Source: Georgenia_A wangjunii
Lineage (GTDB): Bacteria > Actinomycetota > Actinomycetes > Actinomycetales > Actinomycetaceae
Assembly (NCBI RefSeq): GCF_036421915.1
Contig: NZ_JAZGOM010000008.1
Strand: one strand, 5' to 3'
DNA length: 64,000 bases
Of the stretch, positions 8,830 to 17,000 are shown in pieces; the stretch's first letter is position 1; each line of letters opens with the position of its first letter. The notes beneath the pieces are model-generated. The model searched no databases. It was not told the DNA's origin and saw nothing but the letters and a program-made list of their open reading frames with translations. The position numbers and the translations under genes are program-made.

Positions 8830-9459
8830 ATGGAGGCCGCAGGGGCGTTGGAAGGGTGGATCGCCGGCCTGCTCGCGGCTGCGGCCACATTTGCCTTCAC
8901 GGCGTGGTGGGAGACACGCTCAAAGAGGCGCGATCGGCTCGAGGAAGCGATCAGTCTCCTGGCGCATGCCGCCCTGGCCTATCGCCAGACGGTGTATGGC
9001 AGGGCACCCCGCTCAATAATCGAAGCCGCTTATCAAGACGTGATCCAGCGCTGGATGCGCGCACACACACTGGCATCAGGTGGGATTTTCCCGCGGGCTC
9101 AACGATGGATTAGGCCTAGCCGCGCCGCGCTGGTGGCGACCATCGACAAGCTCTACCGACGCTGGGGTGATGCCCATAGCGCGTGGCAGCTGCAAGGCGA
9201 GACGCGGGCGCAGGGGCGTGCAGCGGACGCCGCGTACGCTCTTCATCACGCCACTCTTGCTTGGCTAACGAACCCCTACTGGTTCGCCCGGGCCCGCGAT
9301 CTAACAGAGCACTTCTGGGCCGAGTACGTCTACGAACCTGACGCGGATGACACTGACGACGTCGACGACACCGACGACGTCGATGACCTCGACGAGCCTG
9401 GCCCCGCGGAACACGACCGCGACGACTGTGCCGGCGCGGGTGATTCGGCATACAAATAG
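8830..9459 (+). CDS. Membrane-anchored hypothetical protein with acidic repeat tail
   Basis: 209 residues with one N-terminal transmembrane helix (IAGLLAAAATFAFTAWW, about 11-27), then a basic segment (ETRSKRRDRLEEA) that predicts the rest is cytoplasmic. The body is helical and Trp/Arg-rich, and the tail is an Asp-rich repeat (DADDTDDVDDTDDVDD, about 170-190). No known family recognised. The start is supported by TAGAGT 7 nt upstream, suggesting a leaderless mRNA. Lower GC and odd codons relative to neighbours fit acquired DNA. Confidence 0.65.
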   Translation: MEAAGALEGWIAGLLAAAATFAFTAWWETRSKRRDRLEEAISLLAHAALAYRQTVYGRAPRSIIEAAYQDVIQRWMRAHTLASGGIFPRAQRWIRPSRAALVATIDKLYRRWGDAHSAWQLQGETRAQGRAADAAYALHHATLAWLTNPYWFARARDLTEHFWAEYVYEPDADDTDDVDDTDDVDDLDEPGPAEHDRDDCAGAGDSAYK

Positions 9460-9479
9460 CGTCTTAGCCGATGGCTTGA

Positions 9480-9843
9480 CATCTCCTTCTTCCCGCCGGT
9501 CCCCATGAGCCTGCGCCGGGGAGCCTCGTGCGCGTCCTGCGCCCGGGCGCGGAGCACGCCGGCGAACGGGGGTCCCCCGCTCGACCGCCACCGCCACGCC
9601 TTCGACGAAGCGCGCGACGGCCGGCTGCGACGTCCGTCCAGCCATCCGTTCGAGAACGACGGCGAGCGGTACGCCGGACCGCGCCTCGGCGACGGCGCGC
9701 TCAACCTCCCGGGTCAGCTCACCGCGCGTCGTCCGGCTCACGCGCTCCATCGCACCGACCGGTCCCTTCCCCGCGCTCACGGCGCGCACGAGGAGCTCGG
9801 CGACGGCAGCGAGCTCGGTCAGCATCCGGTCTGGCGCACGCAC
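9480..9843 (-). pseudogene. Remnant of a TadB/TadC-type (T2SSF) pilus assembly gene
   Basis: The translated remnant carries the characteristic C-terminal T2SSF segment: LTELAAVAELLVRAVSAGKG, AVAEARSGVPLAVVLERMAG, FVEGVAVAVERGTP. A +1 shift at a C-run near 9568-9575 moves the match into another frame, which continues GVLRARAQDAHEAPRRRLM and GGKKEM. Beyond that the expected membrane end is missing, and the N-terminal half is also absent. The piece is therefore frameshifted and truncated at both ends. In Tad (Flp pilus) loci this protein sits in the inner-membrane platform. A CpaF fragment lies at 11.5-11.7 kb on the same strand. Confidence 0.7.
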
Positions 9844-10096
9844 ACGCGGTGACCAAGCTGTCGAACTGGGGCCCTGTCGCTGTCCTCGTCATGGTTGTCG
9901 CCAGGGGCGTCGACGGTGGCGGCCGCCGACGCCGCTTGAACGTGGCGTCCATGCGGGCGCCGCCGAACGCGGCAGGGAGGATCTCAAGGGGCACCACGAT
10001 GTCACCTCGGCGCTGATGCCGATCGCGTCGGTCCTCGCCACATATCCACTGAATCGGGCCGCATCCTCCTGAACCTGACCATGAGAGGATGCACCG

Positions 10097-10369
10097 ATGG
10101 GCGATAAGAAGAATGAGAAGACGAGCCGCGCGCGCGGGCAGCAGATCGGCGGGTTGAAGATCGCGGGCATCGGCTACGTAGTCCTGGGAGCGGTGCTAGG
10201 GCTCCTCTACTTCTTCGAAGAGGGTGCCCGAGTCGGGGCGACAGCCACCGGACTGTTCGCGACGGTCGCCGGTCTTGGCTTCGTTGCGCTCGACCTCGCT
10301 GAACGGCGGTCGAAAGAAGCACGCACTGACGCGATCAGCACCGACGCAAGCGACGCGCAACAAGCTTGA
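10097..10369 (+). CDS. Small two-TM membrane protein, hypothetical
   Basis: 90 residues. A Lys/Arg-rich cytoplasmic N-terminus (GDKKNEKTSRARG) precedes two hydrophobic helices (IAGIGYVVLGAVLGLLYFF, about 23-41; ATATGLFATVAGLGFVALDL, about 48-67) and a charged tail. AGAGGA 7 nt before ATG 10097 is a good ribosome-binding site. No family recognised; it is one of several small membrane proteins in this strip. Confidence 0.65.
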   Translation: MGDKKNEKTSRARGQQIGGLKIAGIGYVVLGAVLGLLYFFEEGARVGATATGLFATVAGLGFVALDLAERRSKEARTDAISTDASDAQQA

Positions 10370-10693
10370 GAGCCGTTCTCGAAGCAGTCCTCCTCCCCAG
10401 CTGTCGCCACGGGGCACTCGGCCCGCGTCAGGGCAGGCACCTGCTACCCCATGGCACGCGCTAAGCACTCCGCGGGGCCATCTAGGCAGCAGCGCCGACG
10501 ATGAGCGCATCTCGAACGACCACGCCTTGACCAGCTCCATACCGGCGCGGCAGCACCTCAGCTAGTCAAGCCACTGCACCTCCTCAGCGACCTTCCGCCA
10601 GGCCTCCATGTTCGGCTGCAGGCAAACGTGCCGGCGCCTGGAGTTTGGCGCGCACTCGAAAGTAGTCGCGGACGCGCTTCGCTAAGGCAGTTC
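10370..10693. other. About 320 bp without a supported gene
   Basis: On the minus strand a short reading frame ends LQPNMEAWRKVAEEVQWLD before a stop at about 10562-10564. It has no start other than its internal Met, so it looks like the tail of a lost gene. Nothing else was recognised. Confidence 0.4.
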
Positions 10694-10993
10694 TCAAGTC
10701 TGATTTCGATGGTAGTAAACCTCGGTCAACCAGGATGCATCAAGCGGACCTCGGTGCCAGTAACTGCCCCGCCTTGCTGGGAGTTCCAGAACCATGATCC
10801 CAGAAGGTTTGATTGGAACGAACCCGCGAAGTTGCACCTTCCATTGGGCCACCGTAAGTGGCGATATTGCTAGCCAGACATCGGGCAGTTCGTGCCACCA
10901 CTCTTTCGCATTCCCACGCACGACGTGGTGAATAAGTTTACGCTGTGTCTCATCGATGGAATATGCGATAATCACGACCGCGGTGTCCGTCAC
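10694..10993 (-). CDS. Small protein resembling stand-alone Cas2/SinR-like ferredoxin-fold proteins
   Basis: 99 residues from GTG 10993. The pattern is a first strand VVIIAYSI, a helix ending NAKEWWHELPDVWLAIS, a second helix (LTVAQWKVQLRGFV), a strand GIMVLELP and a final WLTEVYYH. This order and the Trp/His-rich strand 2 resemble the small SinR/Cas2-like family, known as CRISPR-associated or free-standing proteins; the assignment is by eye and tentative. The start overlaps the upstream stop in a GTGA (10990-10993), so it is translationally coupled to the two-TM protein. No CRISPR array or other cas gene is nearby. Confidence 0.6.
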   Translation of the reverse strand: MTDTAVVIIAYSIDETQRKLIHHVVRGNAKEWWHELPDVWLAISPLTVAQWKVQLRGFVPIKPSGIMVLELPARRGSYWHRGPLDASWLTEVYYHRNQT

Positions 10994-11403
10994 TTAGCGT
11001 CCTCTACGTCCTGCGAGTCTGGCGTCTCGACAACCGCACCTTCGAGAGCTTGCAAGGGTACTCCTGCCCCAACGATGGCTTCACGCTCCCCGCGAGTACT
11101 GTCACCGAGGGTCGTGCTGTGGATAGCAGCGTATTCGGTTCCGGTAATCTGACCGAGCATCAGGCGGGAGGGGTCCTTGCTGTTCAAACGGTACACGCCG
11201 GCGACTATTGCGAGAGCGGTTGACCACCCGACGAGCAGCACCCACGGAATCAACTCGGTTGCCGTGTCGGTCCAGGCAAGGACGCCAACCGCCGAAATCG
11301 TCCCGGCGAGGACTATTCCTAGTACCGTTGCGTAGAAGGCAAGGACCGTTTTTGGGTTGCTCGTCTGCTTGGAACCGACTGCCGCCACGATCTGATGTGC
11401 CAA
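10990..11403 (-). CDS. Two-TM membrane protein coupled to the Cas2/SinR-like gene
   Basis: 137 residues. Two helices (TVLAFYATVLGIVLAGTISA, about 19-38; LIPWVLLVGWSTALAIVAGV, about 51-70) are followed by a cytoplasmic tail with a conserved-looking core (NSKDPSRLMLGQITGTEYAA). TTG 11403 has GGGGAG 8 nt upstream; GTG 11388 is an alternative. Coupling through GTGA to the next gene argues that both products act together. No family name can be given; a SLATT-like 2TM effector is one possibility, unproven. Confidence 0.65.
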   Translation of the reverse strand: MAHQIVAAVGSKQTSNPKTVLAFYATVLGIVLAGTISAVGVLAWTDTATELIPWVLLVGWSTALAIVAGVYRLNSKDPSRLMLGQITGTEYAAIHSTTLGDSTRGEREAIVGAGVPLQALEGAVVETPDSQDVEDAK

Positions 11404-11514
11404 TGCGTGAGCTCCCCATGCCGAGGCGATCGATGCAGGATCTCCATGAGGTTACCAGTGAGGCTGCCTGGGCGGGACGCTCACCGTCGGACTACCTAGT
11501 GGGTGGACTGATGC

Positions 11515-11710
11515 CTTGTCGGCTTGCCTGCTGGGTCGCCCCGGAGACGAGGACGTTGAACCCGGCGATGACGGCGGCGTCGAGGGAGGCCGTCGCCTGC
11601 CGGGTGAGCGAGCCGAGCGCGACGAGGTCCGCCAGCCGCGAGCGCGGGCGGTGTACTTGCGGATGTTGATCGCCCACGAGTGGGCGGTACGGCGGGTGTC
11701 AGCAGGCGCT
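11515..11710 (-). pseudogene. Remnant of a CpaF/TadA secretion ATPase gene
   Basis: Two adjoining frames give the CpaF signature: AINIRKYTARAR in one frame, then RLADLVALGSLTRQ, LDAAVIAGFNVLVSGATQ in another. In intact CpaF this runs directly into the Walker A box (GGTQAGKT); here the P-loop is destroyed and the remaining ATPase domain is missing. The fragment is frameshifted at about 11650-11660 and only about 60 codons long. Together with the T2SSF remnant at 9.5-9.8 kb it marks a decayed Tad pilus locus. Confidence 0.7.
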
Positions 11711-11760
11711 CGTATCGTTCTCGGTGAACTTGGAGGTGACAGCGCGAGCACGCGTCGGCC

Positions 11761-12081
11761 TTGCCTATAGGACCAAGGCTAGGGGCTAGCCGGCACCGAG
11801 GTCGTGCACGGCGCACACCGGCCCCCTGGGACTGGGAGGCTATCGCTGCGACGACGTACGCCGTGTTGGCGGACCTGGAAGCGCACTACGCAGAACCGCC
11901 CGAGACGGTTCGCCTTGCTGGGGTACTGGGACCTTTCGCGGGCCCCTGTGACGCTCTTCCGCGAGGCCTAGCGGCAGGGAACCTGCGGTTCTCGGATCGC
12001 CAAGGGGTGGACGTCTCCTGGGAGGCTGAGTGCCACGGTCAGGGCGGCAATCTTCAGGGATCCAAGCGTCCTACCCGCTAG
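11761..12081 (+). pseudogene. Possible tail fragment of a family-4 glycosyltransferase
   Basis: The frame gives PWDWEAIAATTYAVLADLEA, which resembles the C-terminal helix of GT4 glycosyltransferases (W..IA..T..vY..L). No start with a ribosome-binding site is visible, the catalytic domains are absent, and the downstream residues are not recognisable. Treat as a weakly supported remnant. The rest of 11404-12124 holds only the CpaF fragment. Confidence 0.25.
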
Positions 12082-12124
12082 CGGACGAGCCCCAGCGGGC
12101 GTCGTTCCCCTTGAGTTCGTTTCC

Positions 12125-13336
12125 ATGACGAGCAGGCGGCGGCACGGGACACTTATACGTATGCAAGCACCCCAACGGACCCGTAACCGACGCTGGCCGG
12201 TTGTCCTGGTCCTGTTTGGCGTTGTGCTCCTCCTCGTCGGCTTAGGGGTCCTAGCCGAGCATCAGGGCGGCGCGAGGCTCAGGTTGCTCGGCGCTACGTG
12301 GTGGGATGCCCTCACGGCTGTTGGCACCGTGTTGGCGGTCTTCAGCGCTGTCTGCGTAGCGGTCTACGAGGGCTTCCGCGCGAGGCGATCCGACCAGTCG
12401 CTGCGTCGCAACCTTGAGGAGCAGGCGCAGAGAGAGCGAATAGCCCAGACGGAGCAGGAAGCTCGGGAACGCATCGCGGTCGCATCTCTGGTAGCGGGCG
12501 TCGTCGAGCAAACTTACGAAGTCTCGGAGGATCGCAGCCACTACGTCCGTCAAGTAATACTTGCTCTCATCAATGAGAGTCCCGAGCCTGTGTTCGACCT
12601 CGCGGTTGTGGTAGCGAAAAGCCACCCACCCATACCCGTGGGTCCACTCGCAGTACCTGCCAGTATCCCCGTCCTGCCCTCGCAGACCCGACGGTCGTGG
12701 GATATATCGTTTGGCATCGTCGCATCAGGTGACCGCCATCCGGTCCTAGGCACCTACCCAACTGTGGAGGTGCTCTTCACAGACTCTAAAGGCGTCCGAT
12801 GGGAACGGAGTTACGACGGATCGCTGGTCGAGTTTGAAGTGAAGGATGGTCTTTCCTATCACCGACCCGAGAGCGGCGAGCGGCAGTTGGGAGAGCTTGG
12901 CAACCACTTCAACCCGATGCCGACGGTGTTGGCGTTCCTGCACGCGCTGCGCGAGGACGACGTGGGGTTCCCGGATGTGGAGGAGTTTGTGTCTCCGACC
13001 ACCCGCAGTTGGGCGGCCATGGCACCCGGCGACTACGCACACATGGCAGCGCGCCTCAAAGGCCACGGACTCGCTGCTCATGCGTGGTATCCGGCTCCGC
13101 GGGTGGCTTGGGTGAGGACCCTGCATGACGACGTGGTCAACGGGACCTACTCCGAAAAAATCACCATCGCTCCGAGTGAGACTCTGACGCTTTGCTTCCT
13201 TCCCGATCTTGGCTGGCGAGTGTTCGGGGTGGGCGCTGCCTTGGAACCGGACTGGATACCCTTTCCGGCCGGATCCTTGTCAGACGACCCCAGAGGCGGT
13301 GCCGCGACGTCGGGTCCTGACGCCGGGCCGGCATAG
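12125..13336 (+). CDS. Two-TM membrane protein with coiled coil and large soluble domain, hypothetical
   Basis: 403 residues. Two helices (VVLVLFGVVLLLVGLGVLA, about 26-44; DALTAVGTVLAVFSAVCVAV, about 59-78) are followed by a charged coiled coil (LRRNLEEQAQRERIAQTEQE) and a beta-rich domain (VILALINESPEPVFDLAVVV) of the type seen in many uncharacterised actinobacterial membrane proteins. A second region (WAAMAPGDYAHMAARLKGHG) lies near residue 300. The layout suggests a cytoplasmic sensor or scaffold hung from two helices. Neither ATG 12125 nor ATG 12161 has a strong ribosome-binding site, so the start is uncertain. Confidence 0.7.
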   Translation: MTSRRRHGTLIRMQAPQRTRNRRWPVVLVLFGVVLLLVGLGVLAEHQGGARLRLLGATWWDALTAVGTVLAVFSAVCVAVYEGFRARRSDQSLRRNLEEQAQRERIAQTEQEARERIAVASLVAGVVEQTYEVSEDRSHYVRQVILALINESPEPVFDLAVVVAKSHPPIPVGPLAVPASIPVLPSQTRRSWDISFGIVASGDRHPVLGTYPTVEVLFTDSKGVRWERSYDGSLVEFEVKDGLSYHRPESGERQLGELGNHFNPMPTVLAFLHALREDDVGFPDVEEFVSPTTRSWAAMAPGDYAHMAARLKGHGLAAHAWYPAPRVAWVRTLHDDVVNGTYSEKITIAPSETLTLCFLPDLGWRVFGVGAALEPDWIPFPAGSLSDDPRGGAATSGPDAGPA

Positions 13337-13403
13337 GTTCCAAGATCGAGCACTATCGGCACCGGCCAGGTAAACCGCCGCAGTTCGACCGTCTGCCTGG
13401 CTG

Positions 13404-13505
13404 CCCCCCACCGCCCCAAGGCGTTGGCCCGGGGCGAGCGGCCGCCCCAGTGTGACCCCAGAGTTGCCCCGGGGCGCCCCGCCACTGCCCCACAACGTGC
13501 CCCCC
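13404..13505 (-). other. G-tract cluster, potential G-quadruplex region
   Basis: The minus strand carries eight runs of four or more G within about 100 nt (complements of C runs at 13404-13409, 13414, 13445, 13456, 13467, 13477, 13488 and 13500-13505), spaced roughly 10 nt apart over much of it. It lies in the gap after the 403-residue protein gene. Confidence 0.5.
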
Positions 13506-13748
13506 GGGTGGGCCGTGCGCCGCGCCGTGACCAGCGCGGGGAGAGAGCTTCAAGCCTCAGAACGTCGCCAGAAGTGTCCTCCCCTCTCTCGCTTTCGTCC
13601 TCTGGACGATGATCCAACCGTCCGCGACGTTCGACGCGCTCGGCGGGAACTCTCTACCCTCCTGCGGATGATGATTGCTGTCGGTGGCGCCGCGATCCTC
13701 GCGATCTGCGCGGGCCTGCTCGCCAGCACGGCCCAGAAATCGGAATAG
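13452..13748 (+). CDS. Possible small single-TM protein
   Basis: 98 codons. The N-terminal half is Pro/Arg-rich and overlaps the G-tract cluster, so it may be non-coding. The second half (RFRPLDDDPTVRDVRRARRE, then the helix MIAVGGAAILAICAGLLAS) looks like a genuine small membrane protein. A shorter start is likely but no clear ribosome-binding site was found. Confidence 0.35.
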   Translation: MTPELPRGAPPLPHNVPPGWAVRRAVTSAGRELQASERRQKCPPLSRFRPLDDDPTVRDVRRARRELSTLLRMMIAVGGAAILAICAGLLASTAQKSE

Positions 13749-13931
13749 CCAGCGCGATCGGGCCCACCGCCTTCGGATTGGAAGGGCACGCCTGCCATGA
13801 CGGCTCCGGCTAAGTCGAACGAAGCGACTTCCCGCCGACGCCCATTGCCAGGTTCTGGCTGGGGCAGACGGCGCAGCGACGCACCGATGCGGCTGCCGAG
13901 TTCGCGCGGAAATGGGCCGGTGGACGTACGA

Positions 13932-13968
13932 GGGGCGGTAGTCCGGCTAGACGCCGGGCCACCGCCCC
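13932..13968. terminator. 16-bp hairpin terminator downstream of the mannosidase gene
   Basis: GGGGCGGTAGTCCGGC and GCCGGGCCACCGCCCC pair with two imperfect positions around a 5-nt loop. It is the sister of the hairpin at 4656-4690, and the sequence between hairpin and stop codon is also partly shared. Confidence 0.75.
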
Positions 13969-14000
13969 TCACCCACTCACGTGGTCACTCGGTCATGTCC

Positions 14001-17000
14001 TCACGTGCACGCGTGCGCCGCGTACGGCACCTCGATCACCTCGGTCACCGTCTCGCCGTCGACCGTGGCCGCGACCGTCACCGACATCTCACCCGCCGGG
14101 ACCTGCCCCAGTCGGGTCGTGAAGGCGTGCAGCACGCTCTTGCCCGCCTCGAGCGACGCCGTCGAACGCGTCCCGTACGCCGTGGCGATCTCCGCGGACA
14201 CCGGCACCCCCTCGCCGTTCGTCACCCGGGCGGTGAGGACCGTGCGGCCCACGACGCACCGCGCGGCAGTCTCCACCGACACGTCCAGCGGCTCCTCCGT
14301 GCTCGGGGCCGGGATGTTCGCGAGCAGCGCGCTCAGCGCGCTGGCCTGCGTCCGCCAGTCGAAGACGTTGGCCCGCTCCGTGCCGTCGCCCCCGGCCCAG
14401 CGCAGGCCGAGCCGGTCGTCGGCGGTGCGGTCCTCGGCCCAGATCGACGCGGCCTGCCGGTCGATGAACTCCTGGTACGCGGGGACGTCGACCGTGTCGT
14501 TGAGGTCACCGAGGTAACGCACGAAGATGCCCTTGAACTGCTTGGCGTTGTCGTCGCACGTGGCGGCGAGGTCGCAGCTCTCGGTGAGGATCCCGTCGGT
14601 GACGAGCTCGGGCTCGGTGATGCCGGCGTCCGCGAGGCGGAGCACCGTCTGGAGGACGTCCGCGTTCCCGGTGGCCCGGTGCAGCTCGAGGCCGGCGCCG
14701 ATGGCGAGGCCCTGGTTGTAGCTCCACACCGTCCCGCCGTTGTTCTGGCAGTCGCCCGTGAGGCCGTCGTTGACGAGCCCGTCGTCGTTGATCATGCCGC
14801 TGGCGAGGAGCCAGTCCCAGCCCGCCTGCGAGCGCTCCAACCACATCGTGTCACCGGGGATGCGGTTGTGGAGCTCGGCGGTCAGGCGCACCCACAGGCC
14901 GTTGGTGACGGCGTTCTTGTACGTGCGCTCGTGGTCCCACCAGACGCCGCCGCCGCAGGTGCTGGGGTCCCAGTAGCCGTGGACGAAGTCGCCGATGGTG
15001 ACCGCCATGTCGAGGTACTTCTCGTCACCGGTGAGGTCGTAGGCCTGCACCCAGGCGAGTGCCCACCACTCGGCGTCGTCGATCGCGCGGCTGGTGAAGT
15101 TGCCCCACAGCTCGTCGCCGGAGAGCTCACCCGCCGGGAACGGCGCCTTGTTCCGCTCGAACGTGCGGTCCACCTGCTCGAGGTAGCTCTCGTCGCCCGT
15201 GCGCTGCATGTACTCGACGATCGTCTCGATGGCGACGGCGGAGTTCCACCAGCTCGACTGCCACCACGCCTCCTCCGGGTCGTAGTCGTCCATGAGCACC
15301 TGCGCGGCACGTGCCGCCCGGACGACGGACGGCGGGTTGGCGAGCATCTCGTCGACGAGGGGCAGGAGAGCCGCCTTGGCGTCGTCGCTCACCCCGTCGG
15401 CCGGGGCGTCGGCGATCGCGGCGCGCAGCGCCTCCAGCCGGTCCTCGAGCTCCCGCGAGTGGCTGCCCGCGAGGGCCTCCTCCGCCTCGGTGACGAGGCC
15501 CTGCAGGTCCTGCGCGACCGTGTCCGCGATGTCCCCGCTGCGGTTGAGCTCGCCGATCCGCGCGCGGATCTCCTCGAGCCCGCTGCCGGGCGTGAGCCAC
15601 TGGGACAGGACGAGGGTGAGCTCGGCGCGCGTCTCGGCGTCGAGCTCGCTCGCCGGCATCCGGTCGATCGCCGCGCGCAGGGCGCGCAGCTGCGTGCCCA
15701 CGCCGTCGGCGTCGCCCTCGTCCTCCGCCTCCTGGGCGGCGGCGAGGACGCCGCCGAGCTCCGCCGCAGTCTCGGCCGAGATGCGGCCGGCCTCGCGGGC
15801 GTCGTCCACGACGGCGGAGAGCTCGCTCACCCGGGGTGTGTGCGCGAGGAGCTCGACCTCGGCCAGCGAGGTCCCGCCGTCGCCGGTGCTCGCGGTGACG
15901 ACGAGCTGGTAGTGCCGGTAGATGCCGGGCTCGGCCACCGAGAACGCGCGGGTCTCCCGCCGCTCCGCGAAGTTCTCGCCGGACCGCTCATCGAGCGTCG
16001 TCCACGTCGACCCGTCCGCGGAGCCCTGGAGCTCCCACGACGTCGGGTCGCCCGGCACGTCCGCCGACGTCAGCGTGTACATCTGAGCCCGTGCCGTGCG
16101 GCCGGTGAGCGTGTACCCCACCGTCGGGGTCGCGCTGGCGAAGGTGACCGAGGTGGCGGAGGTGTCGTCGAACAGGGCGGCGCCGTCGACGCCGTCCTCG
16201 CTCGTCGTCGCCTCCCCGGCACCCGGCCCGGTCGCGTCCGCGAGCGGGTCCGGCACACGGTCGCCCTGCGTGATCGACGGCGGGACGTCGTCCTCACCGG
16301 TGCCCCAGTCGGACGGCTCCGGGCCCATGTCGAACTCGATCGTGCCGCCGGCGAGCAGCTGGTCGTGCGTGAGGTACGTCGCCGACTGCGGCGTGCCGTC
16401 GACGGTCATGCCCTGGATGTAGACGTTCGTGCCGCTGTTGTCCGGCGCGCTGAGAACGAGGTCCTCGCCGTTCTCGAGGTGCACCGTGGCCTCGGTGAAG
16501 AGGGGCGAGCCGATCGCGTACGTCGGGCTGCCGACCTGCAGCGGGTAGAAGCCGAGGGCGCTGAACACGTGCCACGCGGACATCTCGCCGTTGTCCTCGT
16601 CGCCGGGGTACCCCTGGCCGATGTCGCTCCCGGTGAAGCCGCGCGCGAGCGCCTCGCGCACGACGGCCTGCGTCTTCGACGGCTGGCCGGCGAAGTTGTA
16701 CATGTACGGGATGTGGTGCGACACCTGGTTGCTCAGGCCCCACTGCCCCATCCGGACGGCCTTGGCCTCCCGCATCTCGTGGATGACGCCGCCGTAGGAC
16801 CCCGGGAACGTCGCCGTCTCGGGCGTGGCGAAGAACTCGTCCAGCTTGGCCCCGAGCCCCGCGCGGCCCCCGTAGAGGTTGGCCAGGCCCTGCCCGTCCT
16901 GGACGGCGTGGAACGCGAAGTTCCAGCCGTCGGTCTCGGTGAACTCGTTGCCCCACACGCGCGGGTCGAAGTCCGCCGCGGACTGGCGCCAGGTGCCGTC

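Noticed and set aside
9889..10170. Minus-strand 93-codon frame in the gap before the 90-residue membrane protein
   Set aside because: Overlaps the start and ribosome-binding site of the plus-strand gene and has no recognisable sequence.
10196..10540. Minus-strand frame starting MELVKAWSFEMRSS
   Set aside because: It overlaps the better supported 90-residue membrane protein, has no ribosome-binding site and becomes Arg/Gly-rich shadow after about 20 residues.
11208..11669. Plus-strand 153-codon frame over the CpaF remnant
   Set aside because: Covers the coupled two-TM gene and the minus-strand CpaF fragment in antisense; composition is non-coding.
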